From Gemmobacter denitrificans (GTDB taxonomy: Bacteria; Pseudomonadota; Alphaproteobacteria; Rhodobacterales; Rhodobacteraceae): a stretch of DNA of 64,000 nt. The position numbers and the translations under genes were made by a program. The notes below the pieces were generated by a model. The model was not told the origin of the DNA. It saw only the letters and a list, made by a program, of their open reading frames with translations, and searched no databases. The stretch is from assembly GCF_036964905.1 (NCBI RefSeq), contig NZ_JBALHR010000003.1:186001-250000 (forward strand), in the 5' to 3' direction. Shown here piece after piece: positions 8,553 through 16,828 of the stretch (its first letter is position 1; each line of letters opens with the position of its first letter).

Positions 8553-9755
8553 ATGAAGACTGGACTTGCCCACCTGTATATTCCGGGCCCGACCAATGTG
8601 CCCGAAGCTGTCCGCCGTGCGATGGCCGTGCCGATGCAGGACCACCGCGCCGCCGATTTCGGCATCCTGACCGCAGCCGTGACCGAAGGGATGAAGCCCG
8701 TTCTGGGCACCACCAAGGGCCACGTGGCCCTGTTCCCCGGATCGGGCACCGGCTGCTGGGAAGCGGCAATCTGCAATACGCTGAACTCGGGCGACAAGGT
8801 CCTGATGGCACGCCACGGCCATTTCTCGCATCTCTGGGCCGAGATGGCCCGCAAGCTGCAGCTTGATCCGGTGATTGTTGATGTTGCCTGGGGGGCGGGC
8901 GTACCGGTGAACGAATTCGCCCGTATTCTGGGGGCCGATCGGCGGGGCGAGATCAAGGCGGTTTTCGTCACCCATAACGAAACGGCGACCGGGGTCACAT
9001 CGGATGTGGCGGCGGTGCGGGCCGCGCTGGATTCGGCCTTCCACGATGCGCTGCTGTTTGTCGATGGCGTGTCGTCGATCGGGTCGATTCCGTTCCGCAT
9101 GGATGACTGGGGTGTCGATATGGCGGTGACCGGCAGCCAGAAGGGGCTGATGTCGCCGGCGGGTCTGGGCATTCTTGGTGTCAGCCCCAAGGCGCTGCAA
9201 GCCTGCGAAACGGCCCGCATGCCCCGCGCCTTCTTCGATCTGAAGGATATGCTGCGCGCGCATGAGGCCGGGTCGTTCCCCTATACCCCGCCCGCGCCCC
9301 TGCTGCACGGGTTGCGCGCGGCGCTGGCCCGGATGCAGGAAGAGGGGCTGGACACTGTCTATGCCCGCCACCGGCGGCTCGCCAATGGTGTACGTCGTGC
9401 CGTGGCGGCCTGGGGGCTGGAGATTTGCGCCGAACATCCCCTGCTGCAATCGGATACGGTCACTGCGATCCGTACGCCCGCGCATGTCGATGCGCGCGAG
9501 GTGATCCGTATTGCCTATGACCGCTACAACTGTTCGCTCGGGTCCGGGCTTGGCCCGCTGGCGGGCAAGGTATTCCGCATCGGCCATCTGGGCGATCTGA
9601 ACGAAGGCATGTGCCTGACCGCCATAGCGCTGGCCGAACTGGCGCTGGTCGAGGCGGGGGCAGAGATCACCCTGGGCAGTGGCGTGGCCGCAGCGCAGGC
9701 TGCCTTTGTCCGCCCTGTCGCCCGCCAGTCTGCTGCAGCCGTCGCTGCCGAATAA
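8553..9755 (+). CDS. sgaA: serine-glyoxylate aminotransferase
   Basis: PLP enzyme of 400 residues from the class-V aminotransferase family. It moves the amino group of serine to glyoxylate, giving hydroxypyruvate and glycine. The PLP-binding lysine is Lys197 in VTGSQKGLMSP, with Asp171 in VDGVSSIGS above the ring. The N-terminal GPTNVPEAV and the AGSFPYTPPAPLL segment are typical of the serine/alanine-glyoxylate branch. The ATG was chosen for GGAGG nearby; 18 upstream codons are open but lack a ribosome site. It is first in an operon with malyl-CoA lyase and malate-CoA ligase, whose product glyoxylate is this enzyme's substrate. That supports the serine-cycle role over alanine-glyoxylate transamination. 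Confidence 0.9.
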   Translation: MKTGLAHLYIPGPTNVPEAVRRAMAVPMQDHRAADFGILTAAVTEGMKPVLGTTKGHVALFPGSGTGCWEAAICNTLNSGDKVLMARHGHFSHLWAEMARKLQLDPVIVDVAWGAGVPVNEFARILGADRRGEIKAVFVTHNETATGVTSDVAAVRAALDSAFHDALLFVDGVSSIGSIPFRMDDWGVDMAVTGSQKGLMSPAGLGILGVSPKALQACETARMPRAFFDLKDMLRAHEAGSFPYTPPAPLLHGLRAALARMQEEGLDTVYARHRRLANGVRRAVAAWGLEICAEHPLLQSDTVTAIRTPAHVDAREVIRIAYDRYNCSLGSGLGPLAGKVFRIGHLGDLNEGMCLTAIALAELALVEAGAEITLGSGVAAAQAAFVRPVARQSAAAVAAE

Positions 9756-9778
9756 TCCCGACTTACCCTGAGGATACC

Positions 9779-10717
9779 ATGAGCCACACCCTGCACCCGC
9801 TGCGGCGTCAACGCCTGCAGCGTTCGGAACTTGCCGTCCCGGCCTCCAACCCTGCCATGATCGACAAGGCCGCGACCGGCCCCGCCGATTACGTCTTTCT
9901 GGACCTTGAAGATGCGGTCGCCCCGCCCGAAAAGGAACGGGCCCGCAAGAACTGCATTCAGGCGCTGAACGACATCGACTGGGCAGCGGCAGGCAAGACC
10001 GTGTCGGTTCGCATCAACGGGCTGGACACCCATTACATGTATCGCGACGTGGTCGATGTCATGGAACAGGCGGGCGACCGGGTTCATACGCTGCTGGTGC
10101 CAAAGGTTGGTGTGCCGGGCGATCTGTACATGGTCGAAGCGATGGTCAACCAGATCGAGATGGCTAAGGGTCATACCTCCCGTGTCGGGCTGGAGGCGCT
10201 GATCGAAACAGCGCTTGGCATGGCCAATGTCGAGGCCATTGCCCAGTTCGGCGGCCGGCTGGAGGCGCTGCATTTCGGCGTGGCCGATTATGCGGCCTCG
10301 ATGCGCGCGCGCACCACGAATATCGGCGGTCTCAACCCGCATTACCCGGGCGACCAGTGGCATTCGGCCATCAGCCGCATGGTGGTGGCCTGCCGCGCCT
10401 ATGGTCTGCGTGCGATTGATGGCCCCTTTGGCGATTTCAGCGATCCCGAAGGTTACAAGGAAGGCGCACGCCGGGCTGCGGCCCTGGGCTGCGATGGCAA
10501 ATGGGCCATCCATCCGAGCCAGGTGACGCTGGCCAACGAGGTGTTTTCGCCCCCCGAAACCGAGGTGACGCGCGCGCGCCGCATCATCGAGGAATTGCGC
10601 AAGGCCGAGGCCGAAGGCCGGGGCGCCGCCGCACTGGATGGCAAGATGATCGATGCGGCATCGGAACGGATGGCGCGCAATGTGCTGGTGCTGGCTGACG
10701 CCATCGCCGCCCGCTGA
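9779..10717 (+). CDS. mcl1: L-malyl-CoA / beta-methylmalyl-CoA lyase
   Basis: HpcH/HpaI-type aldolase of 312 residues, close to the length of characterised malyl-CoA lyases. It cleaves malyl-CoA to acetyl-CoA and glyoxylate, and in relatives also handles beta-methylmalyl-CoA. Signatures are FLDLEDAVAPPEK (metal-binding acidic residues), the NGLDTHYMYRD segment, LHFGVADYAASM and GKWAIHPSQ. The ATG follows TGAGG and lies 23 bases after the aminotransferase stop. The malate-CoA ligase genes directly downstream supply its substrate, so malate activation and cleavage are co-encoded. A role in the ethylmalonyl-CoA pathway is also possible, since Rhodobacteraceae use the same enzyme there. Confidence 0.9.
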   Translation: MSHTLHPLRRQRLQRSELAVPASNPAMIDKAATGPADYVFLDLEDAVAPPEKERARKNCIQALNDIDWAAAGKTVSVRINGLDTHYMYRDVVDVMEQAGDRVHTLLVPKVGVPGDLYMVEAMVNQIEMAKGHTSRVGLEALIETALGMANVEAIAQFGGRLEALHFGVADYAASMRARTTNIGGLNPHYPGDQWHSAISRMVVACRAYGLRAIDGPFGDFSDPEGYKEGARRAAALGCDGKWAIHPSQVTLANEVFSPPETEVTRARRIIEELRKAEAEGRGAAALDGKMIDAASERMARNVLVLADAIAAR

Positions 10718-10799
10718 ACCCCTGTCAGCCTGTCCCGGCGCGGGTGTCTGATCCGCGTCATCGCCCCGCCGGGCGGCTGCATCCCCATGGGAGGACAAG

Positions 10800-11972
10800 A
10801 TGGATATTCACGAATATCAGGCCAAGGAAATCCTGGCGCGTTTTGGTGTGCCGGTGCCGCGCGGCGGGCTCGCCTACAGCCCTGAACAGGCCGGATACCG
10901 CGCCCGCGAACTGGGCGGCAGCGCCTGGGTGGTCAAGGCACAGATCCATTCCGGTGGCCGCGGTGCTGCAGGTGGCGTCCGGCTGTGCCGGTCGGAAGAA
11001 GAGTTGCAGGAGTATGCCCGCAGCCTGTTCGGCCGCCAGCTCGTCACCAAACAGACCGATGCCAATGGCAAGGCGGTCTATCGGCTCTGGGTCGAGGCGG
11101 CATCGGAAATCCGGCAGGAACTGTACCTGGGCTTTGTGCTGGATCGCAAATCCGAACGGATCATGATCGTGGCTTCGGCCCATGGCGGGATGGAGATCGA
11201 GGATCTGGCCGAAAGCGATGCCGGGTCGCTGCGCCGCATGGTGATTGATCCGGCTGTCGGGCTGGTGCCCTATCAGGCGCGCGAACTGGCCTTCGCGCTT
11301 GGCCTGAAAGGGGGGCAGATCGCCCAGATGATCACGGTTCTGACCGCCTGCTATCGCGCCTATCGCGATCTTGACGCGACGATGGTGGAAATCAACCCGC
11401 TGATCATCAACGGGAATGGCGACCTGATGGCGCTGGATGCGAAGATGAGCTTTGATACCAACGCGTTGTATCGCCGCCCCGATGTGGCCGAATTGCGTGA
11501 CCGCAGTCAGGAAGACCCGCGCGAAAGCATGGCGGGGGATCACGGGCTGGCCTATGTCGGGCTTGACGGCGATATCGGCTGCATCATCAACGGCGCCGGA
11601 CTGGCCATGGCGACCATGGACATGATCAAGCTTGCAGGGGGCGAGCCTGCCAATTTTCTGGATATCGGCGGCGGGGCCAGCCCCGAACGTGTGGTGCGGG
11701 CCTTCCGCACCGTGCTGGCCGATCGCAATGTGCAGGTGATCCTTGTGAACATCTTCGCCGGGATCAACCGCTGCGACTGGGTGGCCGAAGGCGTGGTGCA
11801 GGCCTACCGCGAGGTGGGGATGACCATTCCGGTCGTCGTCCGTCTGGCGGGCACCAATGTCGAGGAAGGCCAGCGCATCCTCGCCGCCAGCGGATTGCCC
11901 CTGCATACCGCCGATACCTTGGCCGAAGCCGCCGCGACGGCGGTGGGCCTGCGCACGAAACTGGCAGCCTGA
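10800..11972 (+). CDS. mtkA: malate-CoA ligase, beta subunit
   Basis: ATP-grasp subunit of 390 residues, homologous to succinyl-CoA synthetase beta. With MtkB it activates malate to malyl-CoA at the cost of ATP. The N-terminal MDIHEYQAKEIL and VKAQIHSGGRG belong to the nucleotide-binding ATP-grasp fold. MVEINPLIINGNGD and DIGGGASPERV belong to the C-terminal ligase domain. GGGAGG precedes the ATG at good spacing. A plain succinyl-CoA synthetase would normally sit with 2-oxoglutarate dehydrogenase genes. Here the neighbours are malyl-CoA lyase and serine-glyoxylate aminotransferase, which favours malate as substrate. Confidence 0.88.
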   Translation: MDIHEYQAKEILARFGVPVPRGGLAYSPEQAGYRARELGGSAWVVKAQIHSGGRGAAGGVRLCRSEEELQEYARSLFGRQLVTKQTDANGKAVYRLWVEAASEIRQELYLGFVLDRKSERIMIVASAHGGMEIEDLAESDAGSLRRMVIDPAVGLVPYQARELAFALGLKGGQIAQMITVLTACYRAYRDLDATMVEINPLIINGNGDLMALDAKMSFDTNALYRRPDVAELRDRSQEDPRESMAGDHGLAYVGLDGDIGCIINGAGLAMATMDMIKLAGGEPANFLDIGGGASPERVVRAFRTVLADRNVQVILVNIFAGINRCDWVAEGVVQAYREVGMTIPVVVRLAGTNVEEGQRILAASGLPLHTADTLAEAAATAVGLRTKLAA

Positions 11973-11985
11973 AAGGGGGCGCTTC

Positions 11986-12882
11986 ATGGCCATTCTCATC
12001 ACTGAATCCACCCGCGTCATCGTGCAGGGCATTTCCGGCCGCATCGGGCAGTTTCATGCGACCGACATGATCCGCCACGGCACCAATGTCGTGGGCGGCG
12101 TGACCCCCGGCAAGGGCGGCACCACCTTTCTGGATCGCCCGGTGTTCAACACTGTCCGCGAGGCGGTCGAGGCTACGGGCGCCGAGGCCAGCCTTGTCTT
12201 CGTGCCGCCACCCTTTGCCGCCGATGCGATCATGGAGGCGGCAGATGCCGGTATCCGCACGGCGGTCTGCGTGACCGACGGCATCCCCGCGCAGGACATG
12301 ATGCAGGTCAAGCGGTTCCTGCGCCGCTATCCCGAGGCGCGCAAGATGCGGCTGATTGGCCCGAACTGCGCGGGGATCATCAGCCCAGGCAAAGGGTTCA
12401 TGGGCATCATGCCGCCGCATATCTACATGCCCGGCCGGGTCGGGATTGTCGGTCGGTCCGGCACTCTGGGCTATGAAGCCGCCAGCCAGATGAAGGCGCT
12501 TGGCATCGGGGTATCCACCAGCGTGGGCATCGGGGGCGATCCGATCAACGGGTCCAGCTTCCGCGACATTCTGGAACTGTTCGAGGCCGATCCCGAAACC
12601 GATGCCGTCGTGCTGATCGGCGAGATCGGCGGCCCGCAGGAGGCCGAGGCTGCAGCCTGGGCGGAACGCCATATGACCAAGCCGATTGTCGCCTATATCG
12701 CCGGTCTGTCCGCACCCAAGGGCCGCAAGATGGGCCATGCCGGAGCCATCGTGTCGGCCTTTGGCGAAAGCGCGCAGGAGAAGGTGGAGATACTGACAGC
12801 AGCAGGCATCACCATCGCCCCCAACCCTTCGGTCATCGGGGCCACGATGGCCGGGGTGTTGAACCGTCGCGCTGCCGCCTGA
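11986..12882 (+). CDS. mtkB: malate-CoA ligase, alpha subunit
   Basis: CoA-binding and phosphohistidine subunit of 298 residues, as expected for SucD-like alpha subunits. The CoA-binding Rossmann part begins ILITESTRVIVQGISG. The phosphorylated histidine is His251 in RKMGHAGAIVSAFG, and GIGGDPINGSSF is the subunit-contact loop. It starts 13 bases after mtkA with AAGGGGG as ribosome site. It is the last gene of the sga-mcl-mtkA-mtkB operon. A GCCGCC/GGCGGC stem spans the stop codon but lacks a T-tract, so where transcription ends is unclear. Confidence 0.9.
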   Translation: MAILITESTRVIVQGISGRIGQFHATDMIRHGTNVVGGVTPGKGGTTFLDRPVFNTVREAVEATGAEASLVFVPPPFAADAIMEAADAGIRTAVCVTDGIPAQDMMQVKRFLRRYPEARKMRLIGPNCAGIISPGKGFMGIMPPHIYMPGRVGIVGRSGTLGYEAASQMKALGIGVSTSVGIGGDPINGSSFRDILELFEADPETDAVVLIGEIGGPQEAEAAAWAERHMTKPIVAYIAGLSAPKGRKMGHAGAIVSAFGESAQEKVEILTAAGITIAPNPSVIGATMAGVLNRRAAA

Positions 12883-12971
12883 GGGCGGCGTGACGGATCG
12901 GGAAAGCGGGGCTTGCCCTCGTGCCGCCTTCCCGCCTTTATGTGCTGGCCGTATTTGCCCGAAGGTCAGCC

Positions 12972-14195
12972 ATGCCCCAGCCACTTGCCTCTGACACGGC
13001 CCGCCACTGGATCAGCGATCCTGTCCACCGCGCCTGGTTGCAGGCCGAGGCGCAGGCGCAGTTCAGGTTTTTCCGGCGCAGTCTGCGGGCGGGCGGCGGG
13101 TTCGCCATTCTGGCCCATGATGGTACGCCGATCCCCGGCATGGCGCAGGAATTGCACAGCACGACGCGGATGGTGCATTCCTATGCGCTTGGTCATTGCA
13201 CCGGCCTGCATGATGCACCCGAGATGATTGATGCCGGGATGGATTTCCTGTGGAACGTCCATCGCGATGGGCAACATGGCGGCTATGTCTGGGCGGTGAA
13301 GGATGGTGCCATTTCGGATGGGGTAAAGCTGGCCTATGGCCATGTCTTCGTCCTGCTGGCGGCGTCCAGCGCGAAGATGGCAGGCCATCACGATGCCGAT
13401 CGCCTTTTGGCCGATGTGGCCGAGGTGCTGGACCGGCACTATTGGGATGACAGCCATGGCCTGTTCCGCGATGAATTCACCCGCGATTGGCAGCCCTTTT
13501 CCACCTATCGTGGCATGAATGCCAATATGCACGGGGTCGAGGCGCTGCTGGCAGCCCATGAGGCGACAGGGGATGGCGAATACCTGTCACGCGCCGGGCG
13601 GATTCTGGATTTCCTGATCGGGCGCATGGCCCCTGCCCATGACTGGCGCATCCCCGAACATTACACCGAAAGCTGGCAGGTCGATGCCGGGTATCGGGGC
13701 AACCCGATGTTCCGCCCGGCGGGCACGACGCCTGGCCATTCCTTCGAATTTGCCCGCCTGACGCTGCAGCATTGGGATCTGTCGGGCCGCCCCGACACTG
13801 GCGCGCCCCAGCGGGCGCGGGCGCTGGTCACGCGCGCCATGGCCGATGCCTGGCTGCCGGGTGGCGGCCTGGCCTATACACTGCATCACGGCGGCGCGGT
13901 GGATATGGCGGATCGCTACTGGTGGCCCGTGACCGAGGCCATCGGCGCGCTGCAAGCCCTGATGAAGGCCGACCCGCAGCCGGGGGATGAAGACTGGTAT
14001 CGCCAGCTTTGGCGCTTTGCCGATGCCCATTTCATCGACCATGACCATGGCGGCTGGTTCCCGGAAATCGACGCCGATGGCCGACTGACCGTGACCCAGT
14101 TCCACGGCAAGCCCGACATCTATCATTCGGTTCAGGCGGCGGTTCTGCCGCTGTCTTCGGGCCTGTCGCGCCTGCTGTCGCCGCTGCAGGTCTGA
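12972..14195 (+). CDS. AGE-family sugar epimerase/isomerase
   Basis: Protein of 407 residues with the (alpha/alpha)6-barrel sequence pattern of the N-acylglucosamine 2-epimerase family, which also includes mannose and sulfoquinovose isomerases. Conserved histidines are visible in RMVHSYALG, NANMHGVEALLAAH (His187), PGHSFEFARL (His256) and PDIYHSVQA near the C-terminus; these match the catalytic and binding histidines of YihS-type isomerases. The ATG after GAAGG was preferred over an ATG 17 codons upstream. It lies 90 bases after mtkB and may be co-transcribed, although the function seems unrelated. Its last 64 bases overlap the 3' end of the convergent HxlR gene. The exact sugar cannot be told from sequence. 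Confidence 0.82.
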   Translation: MPQPLASDTARHWISDPVHRAWLQAEAQAQFRFFRRSLRAGGGFAILAHDGTPIPGMAQELHSTTRMVHSYALGHCTGLHDAPEMIDAGMDFLWNVHRDGQHGGYVWAVKDGAISDGVKLAYGHVFVLLAASSAKMAGHHDADRLLADVAEVLDRHYWDDSHGLFRDEFTRDWQPFSTYRGMNANMHGVEALLAAHEATGDGEYLSRAGRILDFLIGRMAPAHDWRIPEHYTESWQVDAGYRGNPMFRPAGTTPGHSFEFARLTLQHWDLSGRPDTGAPQRARALVTRAMADAWLPGGGLAYTLHHGGAVDMADRYWWPVTEAIGALQALMKADPQPGDEDWYRQLWRFADAHFIDHDHGGWFPEIDADGRLTVTQFHGKPDIYHSVQAAVLPLSSGLSRLLSPLQV

Positions 14196-14548
14196 ACTGC
14201 GTGGGGCTTGCCATAGCGTCCGATATTGGCATCGCCCCAGTGTTTCAGCGCCATCAGCACCGGCTCCATGCTGCGGCCCAGGGGGGAGAGGCTATATTCC
14301 ACCTTGGGCGGCACTTGCGCGTAAACCGTGCGGATCACCAGCCCATCCTGTTCAAGTTCACGCAACTGGTTGGTCATCATGCGCGGGGTGCAATTGGGCA
14401 GCAGGCGGCGCAATTCGTTGAAGCGCCGGGTGCCTGACAGCAACTGGAACATCAGGATCGACTTCCATTTGCCATCGATCAGATTGATCGCCGCTTCGAC
14501 GGCGCAACCTGGATTGCAGTCGAACCGGGAATGGCTGGCTTTGGCCAT
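14132..14548 (-). CDS. HxlR/DUF24-family transcriptional regulator
   Basis: Winged-helix regulator of 138 residues. The N-terminus carries Cys11 and Cys15 in DCNPGCAVEAA, followed by the family hallmark LIDGKWKSILM; RRFNELRRLLPNCTPRMMTNQLRELE is the DNA-binding part. DUF24/HxlR proteins such as YodB, HypR and QorR use a cysteine near this position to sense quinones, aldehydes or disulfide stress. The gene is divergent from a quinone-oxidoreductase-type gene, the typical target of such regulators. The charged C-terminal tail (after about residue 115) is longer than usual and is encoded in the overlap with the sugar isomerase gene, so it may not be conserved. Confidence 0.88.
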   Translation of the reverse strand: MAKASHSRFDCNPGCAVEAAINLIDGKWKSILMFQLLSGTRRFNELRRLLPNCTPRMMTNQLRELEQDGLVIRTVYAQVPPKVEYSLSPLGRSMEPVLMALKHWGDANIGRYGKPHAVQTCSGDSRRDRPEDSGRTAA

Positions 14549-14552
14549 GGGG

Positions 14553-14572
14553 TAGTATCCTTTTTGATAGTA
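14553..14572. promoter_or_regulatory. candidate HxlR operator
   Basis: Imperfect inverted repeat TAGTATC-N6-GATAGTA (6 of 7 positions match) lying directly upstream of the HxlR start and 84 bases before the oxidoreductase gene. Confidence 0.45.
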
Positions 14573-14655
14573 TAGGCGTTCTTTGTGCGTATTGTCGCCA
14601 TGTGCAGTATTGACCAGATTGGCCCTATACGCAAGTTGAGCTACAGGAGAGCCCC

Positions 14656-15672
14656 ATGAAAGCCATCGGTTACCGCAGCCCCGGCGCGATCACGCGGATT
14701 GACGCGCTGGAAGACATCACCTTGCCCGATCCCATGCCTGGCGGGCAGGATCTGCTGGTCAGGGTCAGTGCCGTTTCGGTGAACCCTGTCGATACCAAGG
14801 TGCGCCGCAATGCGGCACCCGATCCCGGCGCCTATCGCGTGCTGGGCTTTGATGCTGTGGGCATCGTCGAAGCCATGGGCCCCGAGGCGCAGGGATTTAC
14901 GCCGGGGGATCGTGTCTATTACGCCGGTTCCGTTGCCCGTCCCGGGGCCAATGCGGAACTGCATCTGGTTGATGCGCGCATCGCGGCCCGCGCCCCGGCC
15001 AGCCTTGACGATGCCGCTGCTGCCGCTCTGCCGCTGACCGCGATTACCGCCTGGGAGATGCTGTTCGACCGGCTGGAGGTGACCCGGCCCATTCCCGGCG
15101 CGGCCCCTGCGGTTCTGGTGATCGGCGGTGCGGGGGGCGTGGGATCCATTGCCATTCAACTGCTGCGGGCCTTGACAGGGCTGACGGTGATCGCCACGGC
15201 CTCGCGCCCGGAAACGAAGGATTGGGTGCATCAGCTGGGCGCACATCATGTGATCGATCACGGCCAACCGCTTGCTCCGCAGATCGCGGCCTTGGGGATC
15301 GGTGCGCCGGGGCATGTGTTCATCACAACGCAAAGCCATCTGCATCAGAAGGATGTGGCCGAACTGATCGCGCCGCAGGGCAAGGTGGGGCTGATCGATG
15401 ATCCCGAGGCGCCGCTGGACCTGATGCTGTTCAAGCGCAAGGCCGTATCGCTGCATTGGGAAATGATGTTTGCCCGGCCGATCTTCGGGACAGCCGACAT
15501 TGGCGAACAGGGCAGGCTGCTGGCAGAGGTGGCGCGGCTTGTCGATGCGGGGCAGATACGCAGCACCGTCACCGAAGTCCTGCGCCCGATCAATGCGGCC
15601 AATCTGCGCGACGCCCATGCCGCTATCGAAAGCGGACGGACGCGCGGCAAGATCGTGCTTCAGGGCTTCTGA
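14656..15672 (+). CDS. zinc-free MDR-family quinone/alcohol oxidoreductase
   Basis: Medium-chain dehydrogenase/reductase of 338 residues. The GroES-like N-terminal half (to about residue 130) includes SVNPVDTKVRR and LGFDAVGIVEAMG. The NAD(P)-binding Rossmann half includes VLVIGGAGGVGSIAIQLLR. The catalytic-zinc cysteine of true alcohol dehydrogenases is absent, so this is the quinone oxidoreductase or enone reductase branch that NCBI families call adh_fam_1. CAGGAG precedes the ATG. Divergence from an HxlR/DUF24 regulator with conserved cysteines suggests induction by quinones or reactive carbonyls and a detoxifying role using NADPH; the substrate is inferred. Confidence 0.85.
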   Translation: MKAIGYRSPGAITRIDALEDITLPDPMPGGQDLLVRVSAVSVNPVDTKVRRNAAPDPGAYRVLGFDAVGIVEAMGPEAQGFTPGDRVYYAGSVARPGANAELHLVDARIAARAPASLDDAAAAALPLTAITAWEMLFDRLEVTRPIPGAAPAVLVIGGAGGVGSIAIQLLRALTGLTVIATASRPETKDWVHQLGAHHVIDHGQPLAPQIAALGIGAPGHVFITTQSHLHQKDVAELIAPQGKVGLIDDPEAPLDLMLFKRKAVSLHWEMMFARPIFGTADIGEQGRLLAEVARLVDAGQIRSTVTEVLRPINAANLRDAHAAIESGRTRGKIVLQGF

Positions 15673-15691
15673 TCGCGGGGGCACTTGCGGG

Positions 15692-16828
15692 TCAGGCCGC
15701 GGGCGGCACCAGCCATTCCGGACCTGACCAGACGCCCTTCAGCGCCCAGTCGTCAGACAGCAGCACCAGTTCTGCGGCCCGGCCCGGCGCGAGGGTTCCA
15801 AAGCGATCCGCCGCCCCGATCAGATCTGCCGGAATGCGGCTGGCCATGGCCAGAGCGCGTTCCGGCGCGATGCCGACCTGGGTGATCAGCGTGCGGATCG
15901 CCTGCGCCATGGTCAGATCGGCCCCGGCCAAGGTGCCATCTGGCAGTTCCAGCCGCCCGGCCCGGCGCAAGACCCGGCGACCGTTCAACTGCAGTTCGGT
16001 CAGCTCGGTACCGGCAAAGGCCATGCAATCGGTGACCAGAAACAGGCCGTCCTGCCGGGCAGCCATGGCGATGCGCAGCGTATCGGGATGGACATGGATA
16101 CCGTCTGCAATGATCCCCGCCGCAGCCGTTCCCGACAGCGTTGCCCCCACCAGGCCGGGCTCGCGATTGCCAAGCTGGCTCATGGCGTTGAAAAGATGGG
16201 TCACGCAGCGCGCGCCTGCGGCAAAGGCCGTCTGAGCGGTGGCATGGCTGCAATCGGTGTGCCCGAGGCTGACCACCACGCCCGCTGCCGCCAAAGCTGC
16301 GATCTGGTCGGGTTGGGCGCTTTCAGGGGCCAGCGTGACCAGCAGCGCGGGCAGATCGGCTGCAGCCGCCGCAATCCGATCCTGATCGGCGCGGGTCATC
16401 GCGCGGATCAGCGACGGGTCATGCGCGCCCTTGCGGCGCGGGTCCAGATGCGGGCCTTCCAGATGCAGGCCCAGAAAGCCGGGTGTGCCCTGACAATCGC
16501 GCCCCGCTTCGATCACCCGCGCTGTGGTTTCGGCGGTATCGGTAATCAGCGTGGGCAGAATCCCTGCCGTGCCCAGCCGCCGATGCGCGGCGCAGATGGC
16601 CGCCAGATCGGCGGGCGTGGTTGCGGGGCCAACCTGATGTCCTGCCCCGCCATTGACCTGCAGGTCGATGAAGGCGGGGGCCAGCACCCCCGATATGATC
16701 TGCGCGCCCTCGACCGGGGTTGGGATCAGCGCCGCAATCCGGTCCTGTTCGATGACCATGGCCAGCCCGTCATGCAAGCGCTGCCCGTCAAAGATCCGGG
16801 CGCCCGAAAGGATTGTGGTCATGGTCAT
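15692..16828 (-). CDS. nagA: N-acetylglucosamine-6-phosphate deacetylase
   Basis: Amidohydrolase of 378 residues that deacetylates GlcNAc-6-phosphate to glucosamine-6-phosphate. Metal-site motifs are visible: LHLEGPHLDPRRKGAH (catalytic glutamate), SLGHTDCSHATA (His), THLFNAMSQLGNREPG, IIADGIHVHPD and the late aspartate in LVTDCMAFAGT. The ATG overlaps the stop codon of the upstream SIS-domain gene as ATGA; an ATG two codons later is possible. It is the last gene of the leftward kinase-regulator-SIS-nagA operon. It is convergent with the oxidoreductase gene, with only 19 bases between the stop codons and no clear terminator. Confidence 0.95.
   Translation of the reverse strand: MTMTTILSGARIFDGQRLHDGLAMVIEQDRIAALIPTPVEGAQIISGVLAPAFIDLQVNGGAGHQVGPATTPADLAAICAAHRRLGTAGILPTLITDTAETTARVIEAGRDCQGTPGFLGLHLEGPHLDPRRKGAHDPSLIRAMTRADQDRIAAAAADLPALLVTLAPESAQPDQIAALAAAGVVVSLGHTDCSHATAQTAFAAGARCVTHLFNAMSQLGNREPGLVGATLSGTAAAGIIADGIHVHPDTLRIAMAARQDGLFLVTDCMAFAGTELTELQLNGRRVLRRAGRLELPDGTLAGADLTMAQAIRTLITQVGIAPERALAMASRIPADLIGAADRFGTLAPGRAAELVLLSDDWALKGVWSGPEWLVPPAA

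Noticed and set aside
10800..12882. Succinyl-CoA synthetase (sucCD)
   Set aside because: Sequence alone allows it, but the operon with malyl-CoA lyase and serine-glyoxylate aminotransferase, and the absence of sucAB, mdh or sdh genes, favours malate-CoA ligase.
12874..12889. GCCGCC/GGCGGC stem at the mtkB stop as a terminator
   Set aside because: Only 6 bp and no T-tract; too weak to call.
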